Below are positions 44,201-55,618 of a stretch of 64,000 nucleotides of DNA, piece by piece. The position numbers were made by a program, and so were the translations under genes. Source of the DNA: Galerina marginata (lineage: Eukaryota; Basidiomycota; Agaricomycetes; Agaricales; Galerinaceae); contig JAECYW010000010.1 in NCBI GenBank assembly GCA_023014335.1, positions 124,001 to 188,000 on the forward strand, written 5' to 3'. The stretch's first letter is position 1, and the number at the start of each line of letters is the position of its first letter. The notes beneath the pieces were generated by a model that was given only the letters and a program-made list of their open reading frames with translations, was not told where the DNA came from and made no database searches.

Positions 44201-46791
44201 GACCTCTGCACCTCTTCTCTTGCTGCCTATCACGCTTCGACTAGCCTTATCTAAAGATTCATCTTCGGAGTCGTCCGTCGGTCTCCTGGGATTTAACGTC
44301 ATAGCCGACCGTTCTCGATTCTCAGTCACCTTTCGACCACTCATTTCTCCGAAGGCGTGGTATCGCTCACGCGCTGTACCAGAACTTAGAGCATATCGCC
44401 TCGAACAATCAAACGTTGATGATATGCATATCCTCTACTACGGGCCCACTATCTGCTTGCGGGTAAGCACCGGTGTCCAGGAATTCACCCTCGATCTCAC
44501 AGCATCGGCCAACCGCGTCGGGACCTACCGAGATACAGCTCTGACTCGGGCACGCGTTCGATGTTTATTTCTCGAATGAAATAGAAGGGATGGAAGTCCC
44601 GAAGTTTCGTGGGGTAGACACCGAGCAGATTGAGCGGTAGATTGTACCCTCGCCGAGCTTAACCGACGTTGTTGCGCTCAGTTTACCGCCTTCGTGTGAG
44701 TACTCATTTTGACGTTTTTGGCTTTCAGTGCGTGGTGGGGAAACCCCACCGACTATTTCTTCTATCACAGAACCATGATTGCGTGCTATATGTCGGCTTT
44801 GCTGAGAGCTCATAAACTCAGAGGCCTGCCTCGACTTTTCATCGAGTATCTATCAATGGATATAGTGGATGTATACTCTACCTACGAATATTTCCAACGC
44901 TACACGCCCCTTCAATCAGTGCCTGCGTGTCGAATGTTTGTGAAATTTCTCGTCTCATCTGCACCCGCAATAGCACCACACGATGCTTAGCACAGTGCGA
45001 TAAGGCACGGAGATACAGCCAACCAGTTGAGAAACCCAAAAACGGTGTGGAGGTGACACTTTTAATTATGAGTTGATGCACATTGTCAAGATGTATTTTA
45101 AGTGCGAATACTGAACATGCTCTAATCAGCGGGGTTGAATACGCCATGTACGTCAAGGTACCCACAGGAAAGTAAGTGATTTTCGGTGAGAGATCAAGCA
45201 AATATTTGACTTGACATCATTGCAGGGCACCTCGTCCCCGAGTATTCCTACGGTCATCTGAAATATTTCACTGCTAAAGAGAAACCAGATTAGACGGAAG
45301 AAAATGCACTATTGGACCAATAATTAGACCTTGAATTTTTTTGGTTCATAATACTTTTGGAGTACGGTGATATATGTGACGTTCACCGCCCCAGCCGACT
45401 GATAATCTTGTCATGAAAGGCAAACCGGTGCTGGCATGATGGCACCCAGCCAGCACCTACGAGGTGTAAAGTTTAAGCAGATTTGCCTGTATAGATAGAG
45501 GACTATACGAAAGCCAATGGGTATGCCGTCATAGCTTCCGCCACACCGCACTTACCAAATCTAGTAATAGACGAAACCCAGAAGGAAATTTGGAAGAACC
45601 GAATTTTGATCGCAGGACCCTGACGCAATGAGTGTTCATAACCTTTTAAAGGCATAATCAGTTTATAATACATTGCGTTTTTCGTGGGCATCGTATTTGG
45701 TCTGTACGAGAATGGTAATTAGTCACAACTGAAATCGTTCCTGGGGGTCGTTTCGTAGACATACTGTAGTCACATCCTACTCGGAAGACGCCCAAGTGCT
45801 AAGTCCATCAAAAAGTCCATACATTGGTCAGGTTTATCCTAGTTTAGTTAAGTTCGTACGAACCAAGAAAACTGTACGAACGAAAAGGTAAGCCGTCAAT
45901 TTAAAAATAAGGGCCATCGTACTATACAGCTGCGCAAAACCGATCCACTCCAGTTTCAAGTTCTCAATAATATGATTCTTCCTTATGTATATCTAGTGCC
46001 ACACCTTTGATAAATCATTCAAGGCAGATTCAGGTCGGGTTATCAGTCAAGAATTACGACGTCAGTGAATCGGGAGAACCTCTTGATGACTTTCTGCGGG
46101 TTTTCGGGTTCTGAGTAACTCAACTTGTCCACATGTCCACATGCAACTTCGATTTAGTTGGAGTCAAACAACACACAAAACGCACATCCTCACATATTAT
46201 CCAATTCGAAAGGCATTTTTTGGGTCCAATATCCCCTTTGTCTCTAGAACTCTAAAACCTCCCGCTTCGTTCAAGTCCTATGGATTCTGCCCATTGAGTA
46301 ATCAACGGTCGTTCCATATGTATGTTGAGTGCCACCATCTTCCAGGTATTATGGCCTGAACCTTATCGGCCACGCGCAACCAAGGTGTGTGATAAATTAG
46401 CCTGAGCTCCTCCCACCCTGCTGTGATGAAGATAAGCAGGCACAAAAATGATGCTAAAACCGCGAAATACTCCCGTAGGTGGAAATCCTTACAGGCTAAA
46501 AGTGGTCAAGCAGAGCTTAATAGGCTATAAAACAATGGAGATAATTAAAGAGAGTTTAATATTTTAAATGACTTGTAAACTTACAGGCTATCCCCGAAGT
46601 CAAAATGCTTGATATGCGGATTATCTGGCCCGACTTCCAGGCTATTAGATTGCGGGCGGCCAATCAGAAACCGAACTGACCCGGTTCCAACTCTGGTACG
46701 TGCTCGAAAGAGATATATTCCAACGGAGAAATAATTACACAAATGTCTCAACACATTGCGCCATCTGTTTAAGGCGTTTTCTCAGTTCCAG
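41284..46791. other. 5.5-kb stretch without a recognisable gene
   Basis: Frames such as 42175-42528, 43232-43483 and 44163-44579 show no family resemblance and no consistent introns. The plus strand is pyrimidine-rich from about 41440 to 44700. Nothing resembling tRNA, an LTR or a transposase was seen. It lies upstream of PRE7 and downstream of the first aldo-keto reductase, so it should hold at least the PRE7 promoter. Confidence 0.45.
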
Positions 46792-48596
46792 ATATCAACA
46801 CCCCAGTTCTTACTGGGATCCACAGTCCTGAGGGGCTTGTGACTGGTAGCCGCAATTTCTAGGCGCTGAATTGCGCTTTCAGGCAAAGCGACCACTACCA
46901 TAGACGCATAACCTTGTTAATTTTAAATGACCCTTACCATGTGCGGTGGGTGTCTTACCTCCGAAATTTTCTTCGATGCGAGCAGAATTGACGCTCTTCG
47001 GAAGTACTATAGTCTGTTAAGTTGGAAACCCATTAGCGTGGAAAGAGTCCGACTGTCAACAGAATACATACGCCTCGCTGAACATGCCAGGAAATATAAA
47101 GCTGGGCGGGTGTGATACCAAGGTCTTTCGCAATCTCTTTGGCCTATTAATAAACAAGAATTAGCCGGGCGGACATTTTCAGTTCCACGTCTGACCAACC
47201 TCGGCGACGTCAAGACTCTCTTTCACCTTCTCCGCGCTTCCAAGCGGGGAATAAGCTTCAAGAAGAAGTCCGTTTTCCTTGGACCACTATATGGACATAA
47301 GTCACTAGAAGAAACGCGTCTATTTGAGTCGAGATAAACCTTTAATAGCTCTGGCTGGGGATTCCAGTAGCTTAGTTCGACCTGATTGACAGCTGGCTTG
47401 ACCTTTAGCGGATTCGCGGTCAGGTTTTGGATCCGCCGGATGTTGAAACTGGCAAAAAAATTGTGTATGACAGTGTGTAATTGAAAAAACGGACCGAACA
47501 TACTTGCTGATCCCAATGTTCCTCACTTTGCCTTTCTCAACCATCTCTTCGAGCTTCTGCCAAGTCGGATATGGGTTCTCAGTGAGCTCAAAATCGACAT
47601 CATTGTTTCCACCCTTCTTGAATGCAACGGGCCTGGTTTTTCATATCGTTTCGTTGTCTTCAAACCGATACTCAAGGGAAAGGAACCAACCAGTGAATGA
47701 GGTACAAGTCCAGATAATCGGTACCAAGTCGAGCTAAGGATTCGTCAAGCGCAGGTTCGACATCTTCAGGGGCATGGAAGGTGTTCCACAACTTGGAGGT
47801 CAGCCATAAGTCTTTGCGAGGGATTTCACTCTCTCGAATGGCTTGTCCAACTTCAGCTTCATTCTGAATTTAGTTATATCCAGCATAAAGCGTGAATAAG
47901 GGTTGAGATGGGTGGCATAAAAGCAGGAAGTGAACGTACGCCGTAAATCCATGCACCATCAATATGCCTATACCCCAATTTAAGAGCAGCCTATCAAGTC
48001 CTTCATCAGCCTTGCGGTTAGGACGACCAAAGTCTTTACCTTGATCGCCTCTCCGACCTCGCCTCGGCCAGCACGCCAGACACCTGTGGATTCAAGAGTC
48101 ATCTCGTGTAAAAGGACGGAGTATTGAACGAGGTACCAAGTGCAACAGTTGGGATCTTGTCACCGGAAGGTAGTGTATAATGGGTCGGGAGTTTTGCGCC
48201 GGTCGCAGTCGACATGTTCCTATGCATACCATGCCCTGCGAGGCCAAAACGATGCATAGTCTCCCTGCACTTCTGCCTCATGCCTGCTGCTACCCTAGTG
48301 GAAGCGAAAGACCCTCTGGCGATAAAGAACGCCATGTAAGATACGATGAACAGAGCAATGAGTATAAAGTGGGCTCGTCCAAGTCTTTTTTTCCTTGGCT
48401 GCCTTTCGATGACTTGTTCGCTGCCGTGCGCTTCGGCGATATGATATGCCAGATAATAGTCCGTAGGCTCCTCCTGGCTAGAAGAGTAAGGGACTTTTTC
48501 GTAGTGGTGAGTTACGGGTGCCATGAATGATGAAAACAAGCCGCGGAGGCCGTGGAAGCCTGGATCATGTATGTCGTCATATCGGACTAGTTCCAT
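46792..48596 (-). CDS. Membrane-anchored aldo-keto reductase, copy 1
   Basis: NADPH-dependent carbonyl reductase of the AKR superfamily. The N-terminal region of about 130 residues precedes the barrel and holds a helix ([19 protein letters not shown]), so the enzyme is probably a type II membrane protein. The barrel starts [16 protein letters not shown] and continues [32 protein letters not shown] and [10 protein letters not shown], then [53 protein letters not shown], and [19 protein letters not shown]. The Asp-Tyr-Lys-His tetrad is present. About eleven exons; TGA at 46792-46794 after WGVDIWN. The ATG at 48596 gives the longest product; an in-frame ATG at 48524 is possible. Confidence 0.85.
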
Positions 48597-48773
48597 ATGT
48601 CAGGAATCAACGTGGTTTTATCTCACCAGCTCATGCCACAGTAATAGAGAGTCTACAGATACATTTTGGAACAGAAGTACTATACAAATTCATTTGAATT
48701 ATGTGCCAGTAATATCTTGCCCAAATATAAATACGAAAGACGTCGAAAGCAGGCCGATGATGTACCAACCAAA

Positions 48774-50541
48774 TTACAGCTTTGAACGGTTCACATCCCA
48801 GAGGTCGACACCCCAGTGTGGGCTAGGGTCCAAGATCTTGATTGGCTTGTGGCTTGTAGCGGCCTTCTCGAGGCGTTCGAAAGCTTCCTCGGGAAGCGCG
48901 ATAACTGAATAATTAACGTCAGCATTTTGTACATTTAATTTGGTAGGAACATGAATGAAACTAAGAGAAGCAGGGACATTGCTTCGTCGAGACACGGACC
49001 GGGAATACAGTAAAACGCCGTTCCAAATGCCATCTCGCATAAAAAACGGGCGTTGCCCGAATGTACGAAAGGGGAGTAAACACACCTTTGAAGTTTTGCT
49101 CGACGCGAGATGGCGTTACACTCTTCGGCAATACGACAGTCTGTTTTTATATGAGGAAGAGCAGAGGAACGGGACAGAAAAAGGGACATACCCCACGTTG
49201 AATATGCCATGAAATGATAACCTGAGCTGGAGTAATCCCAAGCTCTGTCGCGATGCTCTTCACCTACGAAATTAAACGAATCCGTTAATTTAGGGGTTAC
49301 TGATAGTTTCAGAATAATCGGACCTCAGGCACTTCAAGGGATTCCTTGACTTTGTCGGAGCTTCCGAGAGGAGAGTACGCCTGGATGAGGATTCCATTAT
49401 CTTTTGACCACTATAATGGTTTGATTGAATGGTCATAATCTCAGAGATCCTTGTGACAAAAGTACCTTCAGCAACTCGGGTTGAGGATTCCAGTAGTTTA
49501 ATTCAACCTGGTTGACGGCTGGCTTGATCTTCAACGGCTTTGCAATCAACTCCTCGAGTCTGCGGATGTTGAAACTATGCCAAGAATGTTAGAATTCCGA
49601 GAAATAGAGGGGGAAAAGTATTTACTTCGCGACACCGATATTTCTGACTTTGCCTTTCTCGACCATCTCTTCAAGTTTTTGCCAAGTTGGGTATGGATCC
49701 TCTGTAAGCTTCACATCAAGCTTTCCGTCTTTTCCAAAAGCAACAGGCCTAAGTGCACACAATGAGGTCGATTTGGACTGACGTCCTACAAACAACAACT
49801 TACCAATGAATAAGGTACAGGTCAAGGTAATCGGTCCCCAACTTGGTGAGAGATTCGTCAATCGCAACTTCAACATCTTCGGGAGCATGGTGCGAGTTCC
49901 AAAGTTTTGATGTTAGCCAAATGTCTTTGCGAGGGACTCCACTAGCTTTGATAACTTCGCCTACTTCGGCCTCATTCTATTTCAAGGTAAATCAGAGAGT
50001 GAGTCGGGACTCAGATAATATATTGAAAGAGTTTCCACGTGTCGCTGAAAGGCGAGGGAAATTTATAATAATAAAAAACACCTACACCGTAGGCCCATGC
50101 TTCGTCGATATGTCGATATCCTACATTTAGAGCAGCCTTTCAAGAGGGCGTCAATTTCGCCCTACAGTAAATGGGTATTACTTACCTTAACAGCTCCTTT
50201 GACTTCCCCTGGGGCAGCGCGCCAGACACCTTAACCTCCTATAAGACATTTTGCTGAGCAAGGTCGAGAATGGTTCGCGTACCGAGTGCAATGCTGGGTA
50301 TTTTGTCCCCGGAAGGGAGCGTGAAATGTGTAGGCAGTTTGCCATCCTTTACGGTAGATAGTGACCTGTTCCCACCAAGGCCACCAAGGCGCTGAATCAC
50401 TTGCTTGCTAATAGTCGCAAACCCTCCAGAAGCAGGGAAGAAATTCTTTGAAATAAAGAAAGCCATGTATGGAATGGCGAAAATAGCGACAAGGTGGAGG
50501 ACTCCGAATCTACTCTTCTTTGGTTGAGTCTTGGGCTTCAT
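48774..50541 (-). CDS. Membrane-anchored aldo-keto reductase, copy 2
   Basis: Tandem paralogue of the gene at 46792-48596, same strand, 177 bp apart. The N-terminus is shorter, with [12 protein letters not shown] then a helix ([18 protein letters not shown]). Barrel motifs are [48 protein letters not shown] and [10 protein letters not shown], then [44 protein letters not shown] and IQAYSPLGS. It ends [16 protein letters not shown]. The catalytic Asp, Tyr, Lys and His are in place, and intron positions match copy 1. The substrate cannot be read from the sequence. Confidence 0.85.
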
Positions 50542-51111
50542 ACGAAGGTCAATTCGGTTTTCCAGAAGAGAACCCAGTATTTTGCAATGCTGGCAGAGTC
50601 GGGGTCTCCTGTGGGAAGTGGTTACACCAAAGCAGATTCCATCTTGACGTTAAATCCTTAAACATTCGGCCTCGGGGACGTCTCCGCATGGCTCGGCAAG
50701 CTGACATGCTTTATGCTGACAGAGACGAAACGAGCCGCAGGTGAGAGAATAGGTTACACGTTGAATGATATGTGCAGCCAAGTTACAGTAATCTGCGTAG
50801 TCAAACAGCTTGCCACTTTCAGTCCGATGTAATTTACATCCGTTTTTCCCGCGGCATATTGTACACGATAACGTATCACGTGTGGCGACTGAAAAAGGAA
50901 GCTGAGCCCACAATTGCCCACAACTCGATCAAGAATTGCATCGTGATCAACTAATTTCGTTTAAGATGGCGCCCTTGGTACATACACTTTTAAAATTTCA
51001 CTCCGAGCGACCTGATAAATACTGCTTTCATGTTTTTAATACTTGTTTACCATTCAAAATAAATAAAAACTTGAAGGAGTGAAGTTGGAAGGTGTAGCGG
51101 TTATTGAGTAG
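50542..51111. other. Intergenic; nothing recognised
   Basis: Promoter side of the second aldo-keto reductase and 3' flank of the 7TM gene. Confidence 0.5.
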
Positions 51112-52454
51112 TTAGACATCGCCGTACTGCCTGTTGTGGAGAGAAGGTTTACTCTCGTGGTCTAAGCTATAGTCATGTGTCCATTCAACGACTTTGTTGA
51201 CCTCGATTTGACCTGGCTGGGTCTTAATATCTCCGGCGGTGCTGGGAACACTAAAAGTGTGTCGCTTCGAGTAGTTGTTGACCTGCAAAGGTACGTCTGT
51301 ACTGGCACTTGATGCGATGCCCATAAATGCCTTATGACGACCGAGCTTCTGGTTACGGAATACACGACAGGCCAGGATGCTGACCAGAACGGTGTTGAGA
51401 GCGATGAACATCACTCGTATTGGTGACTTCCGCACCGAAGCCGCAGCGTAAAAGACAATCAACACTGTGGCATTCATTGTAACGGCAATTCTAGATGGTG
51501 TAGCTATATCAGCAGTCAGGAAACGGAATACCGCGGTGCTGACTTACAGATAATAAACCTGACTGTCTTGTAACATGGCCTTCGAGAACGCCGGCAATGA
51601 ATCACCGTTGAAGAACGTCGAGACACCTTTGGAGGTACTTTTGGCACTCGCGTCGATATTCGCTCTTCCAAATTTATAAGTGATAGCCGCGAACACCGTC
51701 AAATCGTTGATGAGACCGGCGATTGATGAGGTGACGATATATTCGTGTGCAACGATATTGAGACAGAATGGAGTTGGCCCGAGGTGTGTTCCAGTGACTC
51801 CTTCAATGATAGTAACTGAGCCACCCAGTACCCCAAGCCATGTTAAACCGAAGAAAGCCACAACGAATTTGTTGTTGTTGTAAACTGCGCACACACGGAT
51901 GTAGAAAAGGAAGGCGGTGCTACAGGTGGTAATGAGATAGAGAACCAAACCGACAAGTTCAAGTTGAGCACAATTCTTGATCGGCACGCCTGTTGAAAGA
52001 AATTAAGTATGGTTTTTGAAATCGAGAAAACCTTTGTACCACTGACTTAGAAAAACGATTTTCACAACCGCATATGCGAGAGCCCCAGTCCTATGTCGAA
52101 TTAATCTGAGTTAATTGCCAAGTTCTAAACTTTAACATTGTAAGTTTGCACTAACCTGGACGTGAAGTATACAAGGGTTGCAAATCGGATACGTTCCTTG
52201 AAGACCAGTCTCCAGTCTTCTTGGAGGTTGTGCAAAATATCCCAGATGATAATCTACAATCATTGGGAACGAATATATCAGTAAGCGTGATAAAAACACC
52301 GAACGCCCGGCGCCTAACTTACAGTTAATGAGACAACAATAAAATAAGCCGCGACGTTGGCTTGAGTAGCCAATTCTGGTGCCGTGAACGCACTGGGGGT
52401 TAAAGGATTGATGATATCGACCATCGTTCCATTGTCCAACCTGCAAGTTGCCAT
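51112..52454 (-). CDS. Seven-helix membrane protein of a basidiomycete-specific type
   Basis: The ATG at 52454 starts ATCRLDNGTMVDIINPLTP. Helices follow: ANVAAYFIVVSL, a segment with IIWDILHNLQEDWRLVF and RIRFATLVYFTS, LELVGLVLYLITTCSTAFLF, FVVAFFGLTWLGVLGGSVTI, IVTSSIAGLINDLTVFAAIT, TMNATVLIVFYAAAS and RVMFIALNTVLVSILACRVF. A polar cytosolic tail ends at 51112. This layout is common among receptor-like DUF6533/DUF6534-related proteins in mushroom genomes. No ligand or partner is known. About six exons with clear GT-AG junctions. Confidence 0.75.
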
Positions 52455-53210
52455 GATTGTGGGCCCGGAGATGATTATTAGCGGATAGGCTGGGGAGTGA
52501 GAAACGATGGTCAGTTTCCTCGGGTATCCAATCCTTGCTTTTTATCTAGCGGTCTGTTCCATTAATACGACTCAACGCTCGTGTGCACACCCTTGGAGCT
52601 CTTTGACGGCCTTGGGCGGACTGCTGCCAAATATACGGAAAGAAGCCATGACGGGGGAGTTGCCGGGCGCTGCCGAATGCCTGTTGCAATGGGGTCGCCA
52701 GAAAACGGCATAGCTGATTTATCAAGGACTTCCTTCCATTCGCTTCCCAGATGATTTTCAGAGATGGATGCTATTATGGCATACAGACCGCGGGTCATAC
52801 TTAACCTATATGAATATTAATCGCGAGATCAATGATACAAGAACTCTGCATAGTCATACGGGACTTTAAATTTGGGAGCCATAGCCAATCACCCGATGAT
52901 GTGGGGCAGGAAGTTAATCGAAGGTCTTGAAAGGTGGGCGCCATGGGAGTGCACAAATAATTTTTATACTCCCATACTGGAATTTCGATCACTGTCCCAA
53001 TGCCATGAAGTCCATTTAGTAAATATACCTTGAGGGAAAAACGTACCTCTCCTTGCTGATAGACTGATTTATTGAATCCCTTGATGACCAACGATGCGTG
53101 ACTGCTTGGAAGAATAATATTTAGTTGAAGCAAGGTTGAAGCTGGGAACTCAGAGTGTTCTCATTCGTTAGCACCATGATCAGCTGATCACGAAGCTAAC
53201 TTTAGGTCCT
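52455..53210. other. Mostly intergenic; possible stray coding fragment
   Basis: A minus frame at 53133-52801 (LNGLHGIGTVIEIPVWEY) looks slightly protein-like and might be a further 3' exon of the candidate gene to its right, but the stop at 53211 argues against this. Confidence 0.3.
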
Positions 53211-53933
53211 TCAGAGCGGCGCTGGGCAGTTGGCATTTGCACCATGATGTGATGAAAACGGCAGAACGATTTTGCAGGAGGTGGCGTTTCCAAAAATAAC
53301 AATTCTCTTTCCATCCGGCGTTGCGTTTACTGACACTTCCTGATATCCGGTGTTTGAAGCGATGGACAGGATAGACTTGGTTTGTGGCATCATAACCGAG
53401 AGCGACCCTGACTGCCTCCAATAGTGTGCGCCACACATCATGTCTATATCAAGGACCGACGCCGATGGCTGAATGCATTTTACTTTTCGTTCAAATAGAC
53501 TCTAGAAGATGTTTACGCACTGTAGCGTTCAATGCAATCACATGGCTTCTCAGGTGCCAGTAGCTTGGTTGCTTCAACTTGAAGGTGCTCCACGATGATC
53601 AAGAATTCTGGCTAAATTTATGAATTGTTACTTTGTTTGTGTAAATTATAAGATAAAACGCAAGCCAAGACCTACTGTACCGCTTGCCATCGATTCATCT
53701 TTAGTAAAATCTGGCAAGATCCGTGGCCTCCCCGCATCCTGTGTACCATCATAAATTCGCAGACAGAACTGCCAGCCATAATTGATTCATGATCTCCCTG
53801 AGACTTCTTCAGAAGTTCTTCTGCTTGGTCCTCAGTAGACGCCAGATAGAAATCTAGCCGGAGATTGGTCGAGTCAGGATGACAATGAACGTAGTGCCCT
53901 ATATCCACAAATACATTGAACCTGAGGAACAAT
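53211..53933 (-). CDS. Candidate gene of unknown function, 5' end unresolved
   Basis: Three segments join with proper introns. The first, about 53933-53680, contains VFVDIGHYVHCHPDSTNLRL, DFYLASTEDQAEELLKKS and MAGSSVCEFMMVHRMRGGHG. A phase-0 intron (GCG/GTACAG...TTTAG) leads to PEFLIIVEHLQVEATKLLA and PEKPCDCIERY. A phase-1 intron (A/GTGCGT...GATATAG) leads to NMMCGAHYWRQSGSLS and VSVNATPDGKRIVIFGNATS, ending at 53211. Frame agreement over two introns argues for a real gene. The start could not be found; a possible ATG at 54021 would need an intron of only 28 nt. No family recognised. Confidence 0.45.
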
Positions 53934-54077
53934 CCTGGTCTTCAGTGACAGTTCCACGTATTTAGCCACGAAAAGGGCATCACGGAGAAGAATAGTCCTT
54001 GGCCTAAAAATGGCGTGGCGCATTTTGATTCTTCGTTGTTGGAATAATTTACGAATCGCGTTCTATATCTGCTTTCT

Positions 54078-55299
54078 TCAATTACTCAGGGTTTTTCCAA
54101 TGCGCCCTCCACCCAGGCTAATTCCACTCTGAACGCCTTCAACAAACACTCCAGAATAGAGCAGCCCCTCTGCTGTGCCTTCTTGGATACCATGATGCAC
54201 GACATCACCTTGATTGGCGGGACTATCCGCCGGGTTGACAAGAGGTAGCTATTTCCAGCCAAAAGTCAGACCAAAATACACTGTGTAGGTGTATCAGTCA
54301 ATAGGTAACGCACCTTCAGGACGCCGAAATGGAAATCCCCCTGTCCAGCAGAACCAGTCGCGTGCGTCAAATTCGGTACTACCTTCGTTACTGCCTTGAG
54401 CGGGTCAGCGTCTTTGGAGTACAGAACGGCGAGCGTATTTTTGTCCCAGTCAACTTGGACAGCAAAGTTGTGCCAAGAGACAGAGATGAAGGGGATGGAG
54501 AAGAGGACATTAAGGGCGTGGTCTAAGACTTTGAAGTTATGCGCATTCTGGGCAGGCAATTTTCCCGTGGGGTTGGTGAAAGGAGAGCCTAAACCGGAAG
54601 GGAAAAAATAAATAGTATAAGAATGTGAAAATGCCAGACCTGAAACCCGAAGAAGCAGGCGATTTACCAAGCTGGATACCAAAGACATGAGAACCGTCAT
54701 TGGGTTCGATGAACACGATTTGATATTCATGATTATAATTAAGAGGTTTTTTCTCATCGAGTTTGATGGAGAAGTGGAACACGGTCACGCCAGCCTCCAT
54801 TTGCGGCAGCAGGTTGGACGGGCTAAAGTCTTTCTCGGCGATGACATCCGTGCGCCGGAATCCGAATTGCGGATTGCCACCTGGGACGAAGACGGAGCTG
54901 TTGTCAATCGAAACGGCTAGAACTTGTTCGCTCGGCGCAGTGGGAAAGGGCAGGAGCGGGAAGACTCGTTTATTCCAAAGTGGAGTTGGGGCAGTTGACC
55001 TTCCTAATAACTGGGTGTACTATTACCGTCCACGAAGGTTAGCTTGGTAAATTTGAGCAAGATAGAAGCATGATGCTCACATGAGACGCATTTTCAGAGC
55101 CTTTCACCACTCTTTTAGACCCGTATTTTGAGATCGTTGAACGAAAATACGGAGAAGTAACTCACGTTAAATATGGGTCGACAGACCCATCAAAATCAGC
55201 CTTCGTGTAGTTGAAAGGCGCTCGTCCATCAAATATTATCGGTGTGGCTAGAACACCAACAACAGAAAGCAAAGTATACACGACTATGGCAGCAACCAT
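54078..55299 (-). CDS. Secreted glycoside hydrolase family 131 beta-glucanase
   Basis: GH131 enzymes cut beta-1,3-, beta-1,6- and beta-1,4-glucans and are found in fungi and oomycetes. Signal peptide MVAAIVVYTLLSVVGVLA, directly followed by TPIIFDGRAPFNYTKADFD as in family members. Then FGFRRTDVIAEKDFSPSN, VTVFHFSIKLDEKKPLNYNH, EYQIVFIEPNDGSHVFGIQ, SWHNFAVQVDWDKNTLAVLY, QGDFHFGVLK, DVVHHGIQEGTAEGLLYSGV and FVEGVQSGISLGGG. TGA at 54078-54080. About six exons. Probably acts on host-plant or fungal wall glucan. The start choice rests on the signal peptide. Confidence 0.85.
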
Positions 55300-55618
55300 G
55301 CTTGAATTACACGTAGTAGATTTGTTTTCGCTGGTCTTTATGCCTTCCCGGTTAGGATAAACATCGGCCGGTGGCGATACATCGGCGATGCCAGCGTTCG
55401 TGATTCTCGATATCGCTTGTATCCAACCTTCACAAAAAAAAAAATAGAGAAGACCGATGGCGACACGTCGCGATCGTCGTAGGGAGAATTCCCCATTAAG
55501 GGGTCCGGCAGTTTTGAAGCATATTATCATTGAATTTACATAGATAACAAATCTGTTCGACGGTCAAAGAAGTCAAAAGATGCCCGCAACAGAAAAAATC
55601 CGAACGCACTTATATCAC

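Noticed and set aside
44163..44579. 138-codon plus frame in the second gene-free stretch
   Set aside because: Longest frame there, but with no family resemblance and an irregular composition; random occurrence in a 5-kb stretch is plausible.
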